In this document: one piece after another, positions 1 through 8,545 of the stretch
How the letters are laid out: each line of letters opens with the position of its first letter
How positions within the stretch are numbered: the first letter of the stretch is position 1
Assembly: GCF_000495795.1 (NCBI RefSeq)
Contig: NZ_AWGD01000021.1
Span: 62,001-126,000 of the forward strand
Reading direction: 5' to 3'
From: Asticcacaulis sp. AC460
GTDB lineage: Bacteria > Pseudomonadota > Alphaproteobacteria > Caulobacterales > Caulobacteraceae
DNA length: 64,000 bases
Position numbers and translations under genes: made by a program
Notes under the pieces: generated by a model
Seen by the model: only the letters and a program-made list of their open reading frames with translations
Databases searched by the model: none
What the model was told of the DNA's origin: nothing

Positions 1-2
1 TG

Positions 3-734
3 GTGCGTGAGAAAGCCAAGTCGATCACAATCGATGACGAGCGTCTGGCCAAATATTCCGGCGTCAAGAAGTTCCACTACGGCGCCACCGACGAAACCGA
101 CCAGGTCGGCATCGTCACTGGCCTGGCCTGGACCGAGTTCGGCGGCGACATCCTGACCATCGAAGCCATCAAGATGGCCGGCAAGGGCGGGATGAAGGTG
201 ACTGGCAACCTCAAGGAAGTGATGAAGGAATCCGTCTCCGCGGCCAACTCCTATGTCCGCGCCTTGGGGCCGCGCTTCGGCATCATTCCGCCGGTGTTCG
301 ACAAGACCGACGTCCACGTCCACGTCCCGGAAGGCGCTACGCCCAAGGACGGTCCGTCGGCCGGCGTCGCGATGGCGACCGCTATGGTCTCGGTCCTGAC
401 CGGAATTCCGGTGCGCAAGGATTTGGCCATGACCGGTGAGATCACCCTGCGCGGCCGTGTTCTGCCGATCGGCGGGTTGAAGGAAAAGCTGCTGGCGGCT
501 CTGCGTTCCGGTATCAAGACCGTTCTTATTCCCAAGGAGAACGAGAAGGACCTGATCGAACTGCCGGCCAACGTCAAGTCGGGGCTGGAAATCATTCCGG
601 TGGCCCTGGTTGAGGAGGCGTTGCAGCATGCCCTGACCAAGCCGCTGACCCCGGTGGAATGGATCGAGCCGGTGATTGCCGCTTCGGCCACGTCGACCGC
701 GGTGGATGACGCCGATAGTGCCACCGCGCACTGA
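3..734 (+). CDS. lon: Lon protease, C-terminal part (cut by window start)
   Basis: ATP-dependent serine protease that degrades damaged and regulatory cytosolic proteins. Only the C-terminal proteolytic domain and the end of the AAA+ module are present, because the gene begins before base 1. The serine of the motif KDGPSAG lies at residue 119 of the visible part. The catalytic lysine is the second K of GGLKEK, 43 residues later, which is the Ser-Lys dyad spacing of E. coli Lon (S679/K722). The tail after the protease domain is short and rich in Ala, Ser and Asp. A strong terminator follows, then the HU gene; lon followed by hup is a common order in proteobacteria. Confidence 0.97.
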   Translation: MREKAKSITIDDERLAKYSGVKKFHYGATDETDQVGIVTGLAWTEFGGDILTIEAIKMAGKGGMKVTGNLKEVMKESVSAANSYVRALGPRFGIIPPVFDKTDVHVHVPEGATPKDGPSAGVAMATAMVSVLTGIPVRKDLAMTGEITLRGRVLPIGGLKEKLLAALRSGIKTVLIPKENEKDLIELPANVKSGLEIIPVALVEEALQHALTKPLTPVEWIEPVIAASATSTAVDDADSATAH

Positions 735-757
735 GGATTGTCGTCTTGAAATAGATC

Positions 758-788
758 AGAGCCGCGCAGCGATGTGCGGCTCTTTTTT
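758..788 (+). terminator. Rho-independent terminator of lon
   Basis: Arms AGAGCCGC (758-765) and GCGGCTCT (776-783) form an 8-bp stem, with possible G-T/C-G extension into the loop, followed directly by a run of six T. It lies 24 bases after the lon stop. Confidence 0.88.
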
Positions 789-1173
789 ATATGCGTTTGA
801 GCTTCCGACTCCCCCTCCGTCTCGACGCGCTTCAGCCTTCGGCCTCCGCTTGCTCGACACCTCCCCCGCCAACGGGGGAGGATAAGTGATTCCTTTTACC
901 ATAAGGCTTTGGGCCGAAAATCGCTGCGCGACTGTACCGCGTGGTTCAATTTCCGCGATTTTCCGTGAACGGAGCCGTCAAAACACCGTGAAAACGCGCA
1001 AACCCTTTAAAAAACACGGTTTGCAGTGCAATAAATCGTGATTATTGCTTTGACGCTCGTTAATTTTTGTAGTCTCTATCGGCTTCACCCGACGGCGACT
1101 CAAAGCCTTGCTGGGCAAGCACCGACGGGAGCCTGAAGCTAACCGCCCTATCGTGGGTAAGGGAGAAAATAAA
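789..1173. other. lon-hup gap with dispersed repeat copy 1 and the hup promoter area
   Basis: Bases 798-886 hold a copy of a repeat seen three times in this window. It has a CTCCCCCTCCGTCTCG core (809-824) and a 9-bp hairpin CCTCCCCCG/CGGGGGAGG (860-868 and 873-881) with loop CCAA. The rest leads to hup. A TTGACGC element near 1054, like the Caulobacter -35 consensus, is the only promoter-like signal and no good -10 follows it. A long open frame reading into hup from 1108 is not needed, because a better start lies at 1174. Confidence 0.55.
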
Positions 1174-1446
1174 ATGACGAAAGCTGAACTCGTGGCCGCC
1201 ATCGCCGATCAGGCCGGTCTGACCAAGGATCAAGCCAAGAAGGCGCTCGACGCTTTCACCGACTCCGTTGTCGGCGCCCTGAAGAAGGGTGACGATGTCC
1301 GCCTCGTTGGCTTCGGTACCTTCCTCGCGGTCAAGCGCGAAGCCGGCACCGCCCGCAACCCGCGCACCGGCGAAACCGTCCAGCGTCCGGCTTCGGTCAC
1401 CGCCCGCTTCCGCGTCGGTGAAGGCCTGAAAGGCGCTCTGAACTAA
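1174..1446 (+). CDS. hup: HU-type nucleoid DNA-binding protein
   Basis: Small basic histone-like protein of 90 residues that bends and compacts DNA as a dimer. It starts MTKAELVAAIADQAG and has the typical central segment VRLVGFGTF, followed by the beta-arm region RNPRTGE that inserts into the minor groove. Length and sequence match the HU/IHF family throughout. The ATG at 1174 is chosen over an upstream in-frame start at 1108 because GGGAG stands 8 bases before it and family members begin here. A perfect 13-bp terminator hairpin follows, so it is probably a single-gene transcript. Confidence 0.96.
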   Translation: MTKAELVAAIADQAGLTKDQAKKALDAFTDSVVGALKKGDDVRLVGFGTFLAVKREAGTARNPRTGETVQRPASVTARFRVGEGLKGALN

Positions 1447-1472
1447 GGTTTTCACCTGAGGTCAGGTTTTAC

Positions 1473-1513
1473 AGAGCCGTTTCCGCCAACCGCGGAAACG
1501 GCTCTTGACTTTT
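1473..1513 (+). terminator. Rho-independent terminator of hup
   Basis: Perfect 13-bp stem GAGCCGTTTCCGC (1474-1486) and GCGGAAACGGCTC (1492-1504), loop CAACC, then a T-rich tail. Confidence 0.88.
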
Positions 1514-1557
1514 CGGGGGGCGCACGGCAAACGGAGCGTCCCTTTGCAGACTGGAAA

Positions 1558-1633
1558 GGGCGATTAGCTCAGCTGGTAGAGCGGCTCGTTTACACCGAGT
1601 AGGTCGGCGGTTCGAACCCGTCATCGCCCACCA
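1558..1633 (+). tRNA. tRNA-Val (anticodon TAC)
   Basis: Full cloverleaf: acceptor GGGCGAT pairs with ATCGCCC, D-stem GCTC/GAGC, anticodon stem GCTCG/CGAGT around loop TTTACAC, T-loop GGTTCGAACC. The CCA end is encoded. Confidence 0.97.
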
Positions 1634-1670
1634 GGCCGCTCATGCGAGGCATGAGAACCTGGTTTTTTTT
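1631..1670 (+). terminator. Terminator after tRNA-Val
   Basis: Nested stem CCAGG/CCTGG (1631-1635, 1658-1662) enclosing CTCATGC/GCATGAG (1639-1645, 1649-1655), followed by eight T. The outer arm uses the tRNA's CCA end. Confidence 0.75.
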
Positions 1671-1814
1671 AGTTGGCGTTCAGGCGCAGAGCGCCTTGGC
1701 GCCCAAAGAATCAAGAGAGTTGGGGCTGCGCTCCCGTTGGTCGCAAGTCTCTTCGCTCCAAAGGCCGCAGGCCCTGGACCCTGAATCGCTATAGCGTTGC
1801 CATGGGCTTATTTC

Positions 1815-2714
1815 CTAGAATTGCAGATCAGCACGCACCGGTCGGTGATCCGAGCCGATCGGTTCCAGAACCCTGAACCGGCCCGCCTTCATTCGCTGCG
1901 TCAGGATGTGGTCGATCTGGATGCCCAGAAATGATGCCCCCACAGGCCAGGTATAGGCCGCGCCCGAGCCTGACGGCCATTGCCAGCGGTCCTGGATCAA
2001 GGGCCGGATGTTCGATGACCACAGGGTGGTGTTGAAATCGCCGGCCAGCACGACCGGTTTGGTTTCGGTCCGCGCCGTCTCGGCAAGCTGTTGCAGGTAG
2101 ATCCCGTTTTCGGCGGCCTTGTCCGACGATCCCGGCGGCATGGGGTGAACGGCATAGACAACATAGGTGTCGAACTCCGCCCGAATCAGCGGCAGGCGTT
2201 CAGGCCCGAGTTCGAGGATTGTGGCCTTCATCGGCGATTTGGCGTGGACGCTCAGGCCGAACGCGCCCCGGCCGGGAATCGTCTCGCTGTAGGGATAGAC
2301 GTCTTTCAGGTGCTGAAAGTGCGCGATCCACTCCGGATCGGTCTCGCTGGCCACGACGACGTCGGCGTTCTCGCGCCGTATCAGGGCTTCGGCGCGGGTA
2401 TATTGGGTGTTTTGGTAGAGGACGTTCAGCGACAGGACACTCAGGTTAGGCGTTTCGGATGCCGGCAGAACGGGCCGGCCGAACCAGCGCATCGCCATCG
2501 GCCCGGCGTTCAGGGTCGCGACCGCGGCGACAGCCAAGGTCAACTTCCAGGACAGGAAGGGCAGGCTGGCCACGACCAGAATCAGGGTTCCTACCAGCAT
2601 CTGCGGCCGGAACGGCGCCAGCATTTCTCCCGGCCAGGGCAACAGACTCAGCAGGATGATGAAGGTCGCCAGCCCGCTAAGCAGGCACAGACCGATGAAA
2701 CAGAACCGGCGCAT
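1815..2714 (-). CDS. Endonuclease/exonuclease/phosphatase (EEP) family protein with N-terminal membrane anchor
   Basis: Protein of 299 residues. Three hydrophobic segments near the N-terminus (about 4-24, 40-56 and 57-75) anchor it in the membrane. The rest is an EEP (DNase I-like) domain with the family marks in order: LSLNV, AVHPMPP, AGDFN, IDHIL and the terminal GSDHRPV. These supply the metal and phosphate ligands, so it is probably an active metal-dependent phosphodiesterase or phosphatase; the substrate cannot be read from sequence. The ATG at 2714 is preferred over a TTG at 2726 because GGGGG lies 5 bases upstream and the TTG falls inside the terminator tail of the preceding gene. It follows the autotransporter gene on the same strand, separated by a terminator. 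Confidence 0.85.
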   Translation of the reverse strand: MRRFCFIGLCLLSGLATFIILLSLLPWPGEMLAPFRPQMLVGTLILVVASLPFLSWKLTLAVAAVATLNAGPMAMRWFGRPVLPASETPNLSVLSLNVLYQNTQYTRAEALIRRENADVVVASETDPEWIAHFQHLKDVYPYSETIPGRGAFGLSVHAKSPMKATILELGPERLPLIRAEFDTYVVYAVHPMPPGSSDKAAENGIYLQQLAETARTETKPVVLAGDFNTTLWSSNIRPLIQDRWQWPSGSGAAYTWPVGASFLGIQIDHILTQRMKAGRFRVLEPIGSDHRPVRADLQF

Positions 2715-2724
2715 GTAATCCCCC

Positions 2725-2760
2725 AAAAAAGAAGCCCTCTCCGGATACGGAAAGGGCTTC
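2725..2760 (-). terminator. Rho-independent terminator of the autotransporter gene
   Basis: Read on the minus strand: stem GAAGCCCT/AGGGCTTC with inner TCCG/CGGA pairs, followed by six T. It ends the autotransporter transcript just before the EEP gene. Confidence 0.85.
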
Positions 2761-2783
2761 GATCATAAACGAAACAGCTCGCT

Positions 2784-5700
2784 TTAGAACTGGAACCGGG
2801 TCCGCAGCGCGATGCTGTAGTTGGTGTAGGTGTCCTGCTTTTCGTAATCGCCTTCGATGCCGAAATAGCTCCATTCATTGTCCGCCGAAACGCGGAAGCC
2901 GGCAATCGGGCCGCCGCCTTCCAGGTCGCCGCCTGTTAGGGTGAACGGCGCGCCGTTCTTGAACATGGCAACCGTGTCGGCGATTTCCGCCGAGATGTTT
3001 TGCTTGTAGCCGACCCACAGTTCCGGCTTCAGGAAGAAGCGTCCGTAGCTGAAGTTCAGCATGGCGGTCGAGGACAGCAGGTGACTATCGCGCTTGCCGA
3101 TCGAAAGGTCGAAATAGTCGCCGCCGCCGCTTTCGGCATGTTCCTTTTCGCTGAGCGCGTAATAGTCGGCCAAGACCATCGGCGTGACACTGAATTTGCC
3201 CAGCTTGTAGTCGACCGAGGCCCCGACGCCGCCGCTGTAGGAGAAGCCGCTCCATTCCGCCTTCGACGTATAGGCCAGGGTGGAATTCTGACGCAGCGAC
3301 TCGAAGTTGGTGAAGCCGATCCCGGCATGGGCCCAGCCCTTGAAGGCGCCCGTTTTCAGGCGCCAGTAGCCACCGACGGTGACGTCGGAGTTGATCATCT
3401 CTTCTTCGCTGACGGCGAAGGTGTCGGTCGGCGTCGCTGAGGTGTAGGACAGATAGAAGCCGACGGTCTGATTACCGTAGACCTCGGCTTCGCGGCCGGC
3501 GGCGAAGCTGAATCCGGTCGATTCAAAGCCAGCCGTGTCGGCGTAGTCGCGCGTGGTGTGGTAGCCGTACTCCTGGAGCCAGTATTGGCCGGCGTCATTA
3601 CCCGGAATCAGGGTCAGCGAACCCAGCGAACGGTTCAGCGAGTGCGAGCCCAGCGAAAGGCCCAGGATATTTTCGCCCGAATAATCCGGGAGGTACTGAT
3701 TGTAGACTCGATCGAAGCCTTCCTTGGTCATTTGCGCCATGACCTGGGTCTCGGCGGCGGAGTCCTTGGCGATGACGGTCAGCACAGGCACGAGGGCGGC
3801 ATACTGGTTGTCCGAGAAGGCCGCTTCCGACTGGGTCTTGAGCCGCATATTGGCGTAGAGCTCGGTATTGCCGGCATTCTTCGACAGATTGGCTGTGTAG
3901 AGGTACGAGACGGTCGGCGTCAGGCCGCCGAGATCGATGCTGGAACCCGTCAGAAGCGTGAAGGTCTTCGGATCGGTGAACAGCTTGGTCGGTGCCAGAT
4001 TCATCTTGGCGCCCGTGGCAAAGGTTACGGCCCCGGTTCCCACCAGCATCGGCGTTGTCGGCGTGGCGGTGTCGACCACCAGGCTAAGCGTACTGGTCGC
4101 GCCGACATTCACCGTCGTTGTGTTCAGGTGCGTTCCACCCAGGAGCGCAACGGCCCCGTCGGTGATGTTGAGCGCGACAGTACCGCCCGTGCCATTCGTC
4201 ATCTTGCCGAAGTAGGTGGCCTTGTTGGTCACGGTGAAGCTGTTGGCGCCTGTACCATAGTCGATATTACCGACAATGTTGCCGCCGGACGAGGAGATGG
4301 CGTCATTGCCCGAACCCAGCAGAATGTCGCCCAGGATGGCCGGGGCAGGGATGTCTGTATCGGCTTTGGTGTCACCGGGATTGGTGTCGACCTGGGTCAG
4401 GGTCAGGCCTGCCGAGTTGGTGCGCGTATCAATAGCGATGGCCCGGTTGACCAGGGCTTCATTCACCGAGTCGCCATTGTCGTCGGCACTCGTCAAGCTG
4501 GCGCTGATCAGGCCATTGTTGGTGATGTTGATCAGACTGTTGGACGAGTCGCGGATGGCGACAGCCTTGTTCTGCGTCCCGGCCGATACCGCCAGAATAC
4601 CGCCGCTGGTCTTGACATTGATCACCGGCAGGGTCGCCCCTGCCGCGATATCGATAGCCCGGGCTTCGCCGGCGACGATGTCGTAGGTGGTGGTTGTGCC
4701 CGAGGTGGTGGTCAGCAGGCTGCGGATCGCCGTTGCCTGCACCTTTCCGTCAATGTCGAGCCGGGGCGTGGTGGCGCCGCTGCCGACCAGCAGGCCGGTC
4801 GCGATGCCGCCAACCGCGTTGCCAAGGACCTGGCCCTTAACCTGAATACCATTGGCCAGGTTGACGGCGTGGCCAAGACCGCCCAGTTGGACGCCTGTGG
4901 CGTTGACATTGCGGTAGAGGCCGCTGCCATTGATGGTGCCGCGGATGGACAGAGCATAGTTGACGGTGGGGGGGCTGACGGCGCTGGCATTGTAAACCAG
5001 GCCACCGATGGTGAGGTCCTGACTGTCCGAGGCGATGCGCAAGGCCGGTTGACCGCCATACGAGGTCAGGGAAGCCGTCGTCTGGGTGTCGTCCGGGATG
5101 CCGTTACCGTCTTCATCCGTGCTGGAGGTCGAGCTGTCGCTGACGGTCGAGCCGATCAGGATGCCCTTGTCGACATTACCTCTGATATCGACCAAAACGC
5201 CGGATTGCCCCATGTCTTCCGGCGTCGCCAGGACCTTTTTTAGGGCGTCATTGGCCAGGGCGTCGATAGTCGCGTAACCGTAGCCTGTATAGCTGCCATC
5301 AATAATGACGGAACCATCGAATTCGCCGGCCAGTTTGACGGCGGAGCTGCCGGTGCCGTGGGTGGCGATCACGCCACTGAGATAGGTCGTGCCGGTCACT
5401 CCGTTTTCAAGGGAAACGGCGGTGTTGTTGTCGCCTTCCATCTTGATCCCGCCGTCCATGGTGAGATTGCCCTGGACGTTGTTTTCAAAGCGGATGCCGT
5501 AGGCATTGCTGCCTTCGACCTGAATGATGTTCACAGGCGTGCCGGTCGCAGTCGATGCTCCGGACTTGAACTCGAAGTTACCAATGAACGGCGTCGTGCC
5601 GGTGGACCGGATGCCGTAGCGCGTCTTGTCGTCGGCAAAGGGACCATCGAGGATGGTGTCCGTATTCTTGGTGTCGGTGGCCGTGTAGTCGTCGGTGACG

Positions 5701-6023
5701 GTGATGTTGGCGTTGACGATCAGGTCAGACGTGCGTCCGCCATCGATCAGGATGCCCGTCGAGCCCGCGGCCGACTTGGCCATATCGATCTTGCCGTTAA
5801 GCGTGACGTCATTATCGGAATTTACCGTAATGGCCGTGCCGCTGGTCAGGGTGATGCTGCCCGTGCTGCTGACGGTCAGGTCGCCTGTGGTCGTGGTGTT
5901 GACCGGCGCCGTCGTTGCCGTCGAGATCGTGGTGGCGGCAAGAGTCGGGCCGGCCAGGCTCAGGGCCGCAAGCGTCAAGCTGAGAGCGGTTGCGGTCATA
6001 AGTCGGTTTTTGCGCATATGCAT
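2784..6023 (-). CDS. Large autotransporter (type Va secretion) with C-terminal beta-barrel
   Basis: Protein of 1079 residues. The first 29 residues form a Sec signal peptide (basic MRKNR, a hydrophobic stretch, then PTLA before ATT). The passenger, about residues 30-800, is rich in Thr, Ser, Gly, Asn and Asp with repeating short beta-strand patterns such as GNLTMDGG and DGSVIIDG, as in beta-helical adhesins. The last 280 residues alternate polar and aromatic residues and end in RTRFQF, with the final Phe typical of outer-membrane barrels. The ATG at 6023 is chosen over a GTG at 6050 because AGGGAAG lies 5 bases before it and the signal peptide then has normal length. No protease motif is visible in the passenger, so adhesion or aggregation is the likelier role. 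Its ligand is unknown. Confidence 0.88.
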   Translation of the reverse strand: MHMRKNRLMTATALSLTLAALSLAGPTLAATTISTATTAPVNTTTTGDLTVSSTGSITLTSGTAITVNSDNDVTLNGKIDMAKSAAGSTGILIDGGRTSDLIVNANITVTDDYTATDTKNTDTILDGPFADDKTRYGIRSTGTTPFIGNFEFKSGASTATGTPVNIIQVEGSNAYGIRFENNVQGNLTMDGGIKMEGDNNTAVSLENGVTGTTYLSGVIATHGTGSSAVKLAGEFDGSVIIDGSYTGYGYATIDALANDALKKVLATPEDMGQSGVLVDIRGNVDKGILIGSTVSDSSTSSTDEDGNGIPDDTQTTASLTSYGGQPALRIASDSQDLTIGGLVYNASAVSPPTVNYALSIRGTINGSGLYRNVNATGVQLGGLGHAVNLANGIQVKGQVLGNAVGGIATGLLVGSGATTPRLDIDGKVQATAIRSLLTTTSGTTTTYDIVAGEARAIDIAAGATLPVINVKTSGGILAVSAGTQNKAVAIRDSSNSLINITNNGLISASLTSADDNGDSVNEALVNRAIAIDTRTNSAGLTLTQVDTNPGDTKADTDIPAPAILGDILLGSGNDAISSSGGNIVGNIDYGTGANSFTVTNKATYFGKMTNGTGGTVALNITDGAVALLGGTHLNTTTVNVGATSTLSLVVDTATPTTPMLVGTGAVTFATGAKMNLAPTKLFTDPKTFTLLTGSSIDLGGLTPTVSYLYTANLSKNAGNTELYANMRLKTQSEAAFSDNQYAALVPVLTVIAKDSAAETQVMAQMTKEGFDRVYNQYLPDYSGENILGLSLGSHSLNRSLGSLTLIPGNDAGQYWLQEYGYHTTRDYADTAGFESTGFSFAAGREAEVYGNQTVGFYLSYTSATPTDTFAVSEEEMINSDVTVGGYWRLKTGAFKGWAHAGIGFTNFESLRQNSTLAYTSKAEWSGFSYSGGVGASVDYKLGKFSVTPMVLADYYALSEKEHAESGGGDYFDLSIGKRDSHLLSSTAMLNFSYGRFFLKPELWVGYKQNISAEIADTVAMFKNGAPFTLTGGDLEGGGPIAGFRVSADNEWSYFGIEGDYEKQDTYTNYSIALRTRFQF

Positions 6024-6544
6024 AAGCTTCCCTGAGGTGCTCTTCGTCACGATTCATATATGTGGACGGCGTTTGTGTCGCCGCAGTGCCAGTAGCCACC
6101 TATTAACCTCAAAAGGCGCAGGCGAAAAGGTGCACGTCACAGATTCGTAACGTTCCATCACCTTTCCGCCACAGGCGGTCATTTTGGTTGTCAAACTTGA
6201 AAACAAACAGGGCTTAATTAAGGCACCTGCGACAGCAACGCCATGATTCCTTAGGGGTACGTAACAGGAAAGACGCGGTTGTCGATGAAGTATGATTTTG
6301 AAGTGGGGCCGATGACGGCGGGCCAGATCCCCCACCGTCTCATTTGCTTCCAGCAAATGATCCACCGCCCCGTAACACGGGGAGGGATAAGGCATTGGTA
6401 ATATGTAACTATTTGGGAGTTTATCGTAACAGCTCGCACGGCATACAAGAACGAGCGCGCAGTTTTCGCACAGCGTCGCGACGATGCATTTAAACGATTT
6501 ACATTTCCAGGAGAGGAGGGATGCGATTGCCACCCGGCGAGGGG
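6024..6544. other. Gap upstream of the autotransporter gene with dispersed repeat copy 2
   Basis: No convincing gene. Bases 6323-6394 carry a diverged copy of the dispersed repeat: ATCCCCCACCGTCTC, then an 8-bp hairpin CATTTGCT/AGCAAATG (6341-6359), then CCCCG/CGGGG (6368-6382) and GGATAAGG. Bases 6024-6300 should hold the autotransporter promoter. A TTAATTAA palindrome sits near 6214, but no clear -35/-10 pair was found. Confidence 0.5.
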
Positions 6545-6621
6545 TGGCGCGAGTGACGGGGCTCGAACCCGCGACCTTCGGCGTGACAGGCCGACACTCT
6601 AACCAACTGAGCTACACCCGC
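6545..6621 (-). tRNA. tRNA-Asp (anticodon GTC)
   Basis: On the minus strand the acceptor GCGGGTG pairs with CACTCGC, the D-arm is GCTCAGTTGGTTAGAGT, the anticodon loop is CTGTCAC and the T-arm GCGGGTTCGAGCCCCGT. Discriminator G and an encoded CCA follow. Confidence 0.96.
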
Positions 6622-6849
6622 ATCCCTTATCTTCGTTGGCGTCGCCGCCCGTCGAAGAGGTGTGCTTGATAGGCGGGGCGGTTTTCTGTGTCAAGCGTGA
6701 TGTCACGATTAATTCGACAAACTGTGGAAACTTTGGGAAAACGTGCGAATGATTTTCATATACATTTCGGCAATGCGGCATTTCACTGCAACGCCCACCG
6801 AAAAAATAAAGAAAATGGCCAAAACGCGGTTTTTTCGCACCGCAATGGT
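6622..6849. other. Gap between tRNA-Asp and the nuo promoter
   Basis: AT-richer than its surroundings. I see no supported gene; an open frame of 67 codons inside it has no family resemblance. The tRNA-Asp promoter should lie at its left end. Confidence 0.45.
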
Positions 6850-6878
6850 TTGAAGCGCGGCGCGGACTGGTCTAATAC
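6850..6878 (+). promoter_or_regulatory. Candidate housekeeping promoter of the nuo operon
   Basis: TTGAAGC (6850-6856), a 14-base spacer, then TCTAATAC (6871-6878). This fits 6 of 7 and 6 of 8 positions of the Caulobacter consensus TTGACGS-N10-14-GCTANAWC. It stands 65 bases before the nuoA start. Inferred from pattern only. Confidence 0.45.
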
Positions 6879-6895
6879 GCACTTGTTCTGAGTCC

Positions 6896-6914
6896 GCCGC
6901 ATCGTTAATGCGGC
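6896..6914 (+). promoter_or_regulatory. Hairpin in the nuoA leader
   Basis: Perfect 7-bp stem GCCGCAT/ATGCGGC with loop CGTTA, 17 bases before the nuoA Shine-Dalgarno sequence. There is no T-run, so it is not a terminator as such. It may affect mRNA stability or ribosome loading. Confidence 0.4.
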
Positions 6915-6942
6915 GCTTGTCGGCTGCGTAGAGGTGCCCTTC

Positions 6943-7332
6943 ATGAATGACGAAATGGCCAAGTTCCTGCTGAACTATCTGCCGGTCATCATCTTTTTCG
7001 CCATCGCCACCGCCCTGGGCCTGGGTTTTCTGATCGCCGCCCTGGTCGTGGCGCCCAAGGCGCCGGATACGGAAAAGCTGTCAGCCTATGAATGTGGCTT
7101 TCCTGCCTTCGATTCGGCGCGGCAGAAGTTCGATGTCCGATTCTATCTGGTATCGATCCTCTTCATCGTCTTCGATATCGAGGCCGCCTTCCTGTTTCCC
7201 TGGGCCGTGTCGCTGTTCGACATGACGCCGTCGGGGATGCAGTACGCCTTCTGGACGATGATGATCTTCCTGGCCGAACTGGCGCTGGGCTATATCTATG
7301 TGTGGAAAAAGGGAGCCCTGGAATGGGAGTGA
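6943..7332 (+). CDS. nuoA: NADH-quinone oxidoreductase subunit A
   Basis: Membrane subunit of respiratory complex I, 129 residues with three transmembrane helices (about 9-29, 60-80 and 90-112). The family segment [20 protein letters not shown] carries the loop that shields the quinone tunnel. ATG 6943 is favoured over GTG 6934 because GAGG ends 8 bases before it. This is the first gene of the operon. Its stop overlaps the nuoB start (TGA at 7330, ATG at 7323), so the two are translationally coupled. Confidence 0.96.
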   Translation: MNDEMAKFLLNYLPVIIFFAIATALGLGFLIAALVVAPKAPDTEKLSAYECGFPAFDSARQKFDVRFYLVSILFIVFDIEAAFLFPWAVSLFDMTPSGMQYAFWTMMIFLAELALGYIYVWKKGALEWE

Positions 7333-7883
7333 TTATACCTGCGGGCTCGGCGGGACGGTCTTCGGTCGAGGGCTATGACCCCGCGGTCCACGACAAGTTC
7401 TTCGAATCGGTGTCCGCCGAACTGGATACCAAGGGTTTTCTGGTCGCTTCGGCCGATGACGTCATCACCTGGGCGCGCACGGGCTCGCTGATGTGGATGA
7501 CCTTCGGCCTGGCGTGCTGCGCCGTCGAAATGATGCAGGCCTCGATGCCGCGCTACGACATGGAGCGGTTCGGCATGGCGCCGCGCGCTTCGCCGCGCCA
7601 GTCAGACCTGATGATCGTCGCCGGCACCCTGACCAACAAGATGGCGCCGGCATTGCGCAAGGTTTACGATCAGATGCCGGATCCGCGCTACGTCCTGTCG
7701 ATGGGCAGCTGTGCCAATGGCGGCGGCTATTATCACTATTCCTATAGTGTCGTGCGCGGCTGCGATCGAATCGTGCCCGTCGATGTCTATGTTCCGGGCT
7801 GTCCGCCGTCGGCGGAAGCGCTCCTGTACGGTCTTTTGCAGTTGCAGAAGAAGATTCGCCGTACCGGCAACATCCGCCGCTAA
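7323..7883 (+). CDS. nuoB: NADH-quinone oxidoreductase subunit B (cluster N2)
   Basis: Hydrophilic subunit of 186 residues that holds the terminal 4Fe-4S cluster N2, the electron donor to quinone. The four ligands are visible: adjacent Cys65-Cys66 ([10 protein letters not shown]), Cys130 (GSCANGG) and Cys160 (VPGCPP). The start at 7323 overlaps nuoA and matches family length; the open frame upstream of it is only nuoA read in another frame. Confidence 0.97.
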   Translation: MGVIIPAGSAGRSSVEGYDPAVHDKFFESVSAELDTKGFLVASADDVITWARTGSLMWMTFGLACCAVEMMQASMPRYDMERFGMAPRASPRQSDLMIVAGTLTNKMAPALRKVYDQMPDPRYVLSMGSCANGGGYYHYSYSVVRGCDRIVPVDVYVPGCPPSAEALLYGLLQLQKKIRRTGNIRR

Positions 7884-7898
7884 GAGAGGAGGGGGCTT

Positions 7899-8501
7899 AT
7901 GTCGATCGAAAAACTGCAATCCCTCGCCGAACGGGCGCAAGCCGAGTTCAAGGAAGCGATTCTGGACACAAAGTTCGCCTTTGGTGAACTCACCCTGACG
8001 GTAGCGCGTGAGCGCATCGTCGAGATTTTGAGTAAGCTGAAGGTGGAGCCGTATCGCTTCCATCAGCTGATCGACCTGTGCGGGGCCGACTATCCGAAAC
8101 GTGCCGAGCGGTTCGATGTCGTCTACCACCTGCTGTCGCTGAATCATAATGTGCGCCTGCGCCTGAAGGTCACGACCGACGAGGTCGTTCCGGTGCCCAG
8201 CGTCCGTTCGGTTTATCCGAATGCCGACTGGTACGAGCGCGAAGCTTTCGACATGTATGGCATGCTGTTCTCGGGCCACCCGGACCTGCGCCGGCTGCTG
8301 ACCGACTATGGCTTCTCGGGCTACCCGCTGCGCAAGGATTTCCCGATGACCGGTCACGTCGAGGTCCGTTACGACGAGGAGCAGAAGCGCGTGGTGTACG
8401 AACCCGTGAAGCTGACCCAGGAATATCGCAAGTTCGACTTCCTGTCGCCGTGGGAGGGTGCGAGTTACGTCCTTCCGGGTGACGAGAAGGCCAAGGCCTG
8501 A
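7899..8501 (+). CDS. nuoC: NADH-quinone oxidoreductase subunit C (30 kDa)
   Basis: Peripheral arm subunit of complex I, 200 residues. The 30-kDa signature is present as [20 protein letters not shown], followed by [17 protein letters not shown] strong AGGAGGGGG precedes the ATG. Separate from nuoD, unlike the fused NuoCD of E. coli and as is usual in alphaproteobacteria and mitochondria. Confidence 0.97.
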   Translation: MSIEKLQSLAERAQAEFKEAILDTKFAFGELTLTVARERIVEILSKLKVEPYRFHQLIDLCGADYPKRAERFDVVYHLLSLNHNVRLRLKVTTDEVVPVPSVRSVYPNADWYEREAFDMYGMLFSGHPDLRRLLTDYGFSGYPLRKDFPMTGHVEVRYDEEQKRVVYEPVKLTQEYRKFDFLSPWEGASYVLPGDEKAKA

Positions 8502-8545
8502 GGCGGTCGAACGCATAAAGTAGTTGAGGGCTAAGGATTTTTCCT

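Noticed and set aside
3558-5243. 561-codon open frame antisense to the autotransporter
   Set aside because: Its translation is repetitive Asp/Gly/Arg/Val-rich sequence caused by the Thr/Gly-rich passenger on the other strand.
6210-6225. TTAATTAA as a CtrA-binding site
   Set aside because: CtrA sites need two TTAA half-sites about seven bases apart; here they abut. A pair near 25794-25810 also has wrong spacing.
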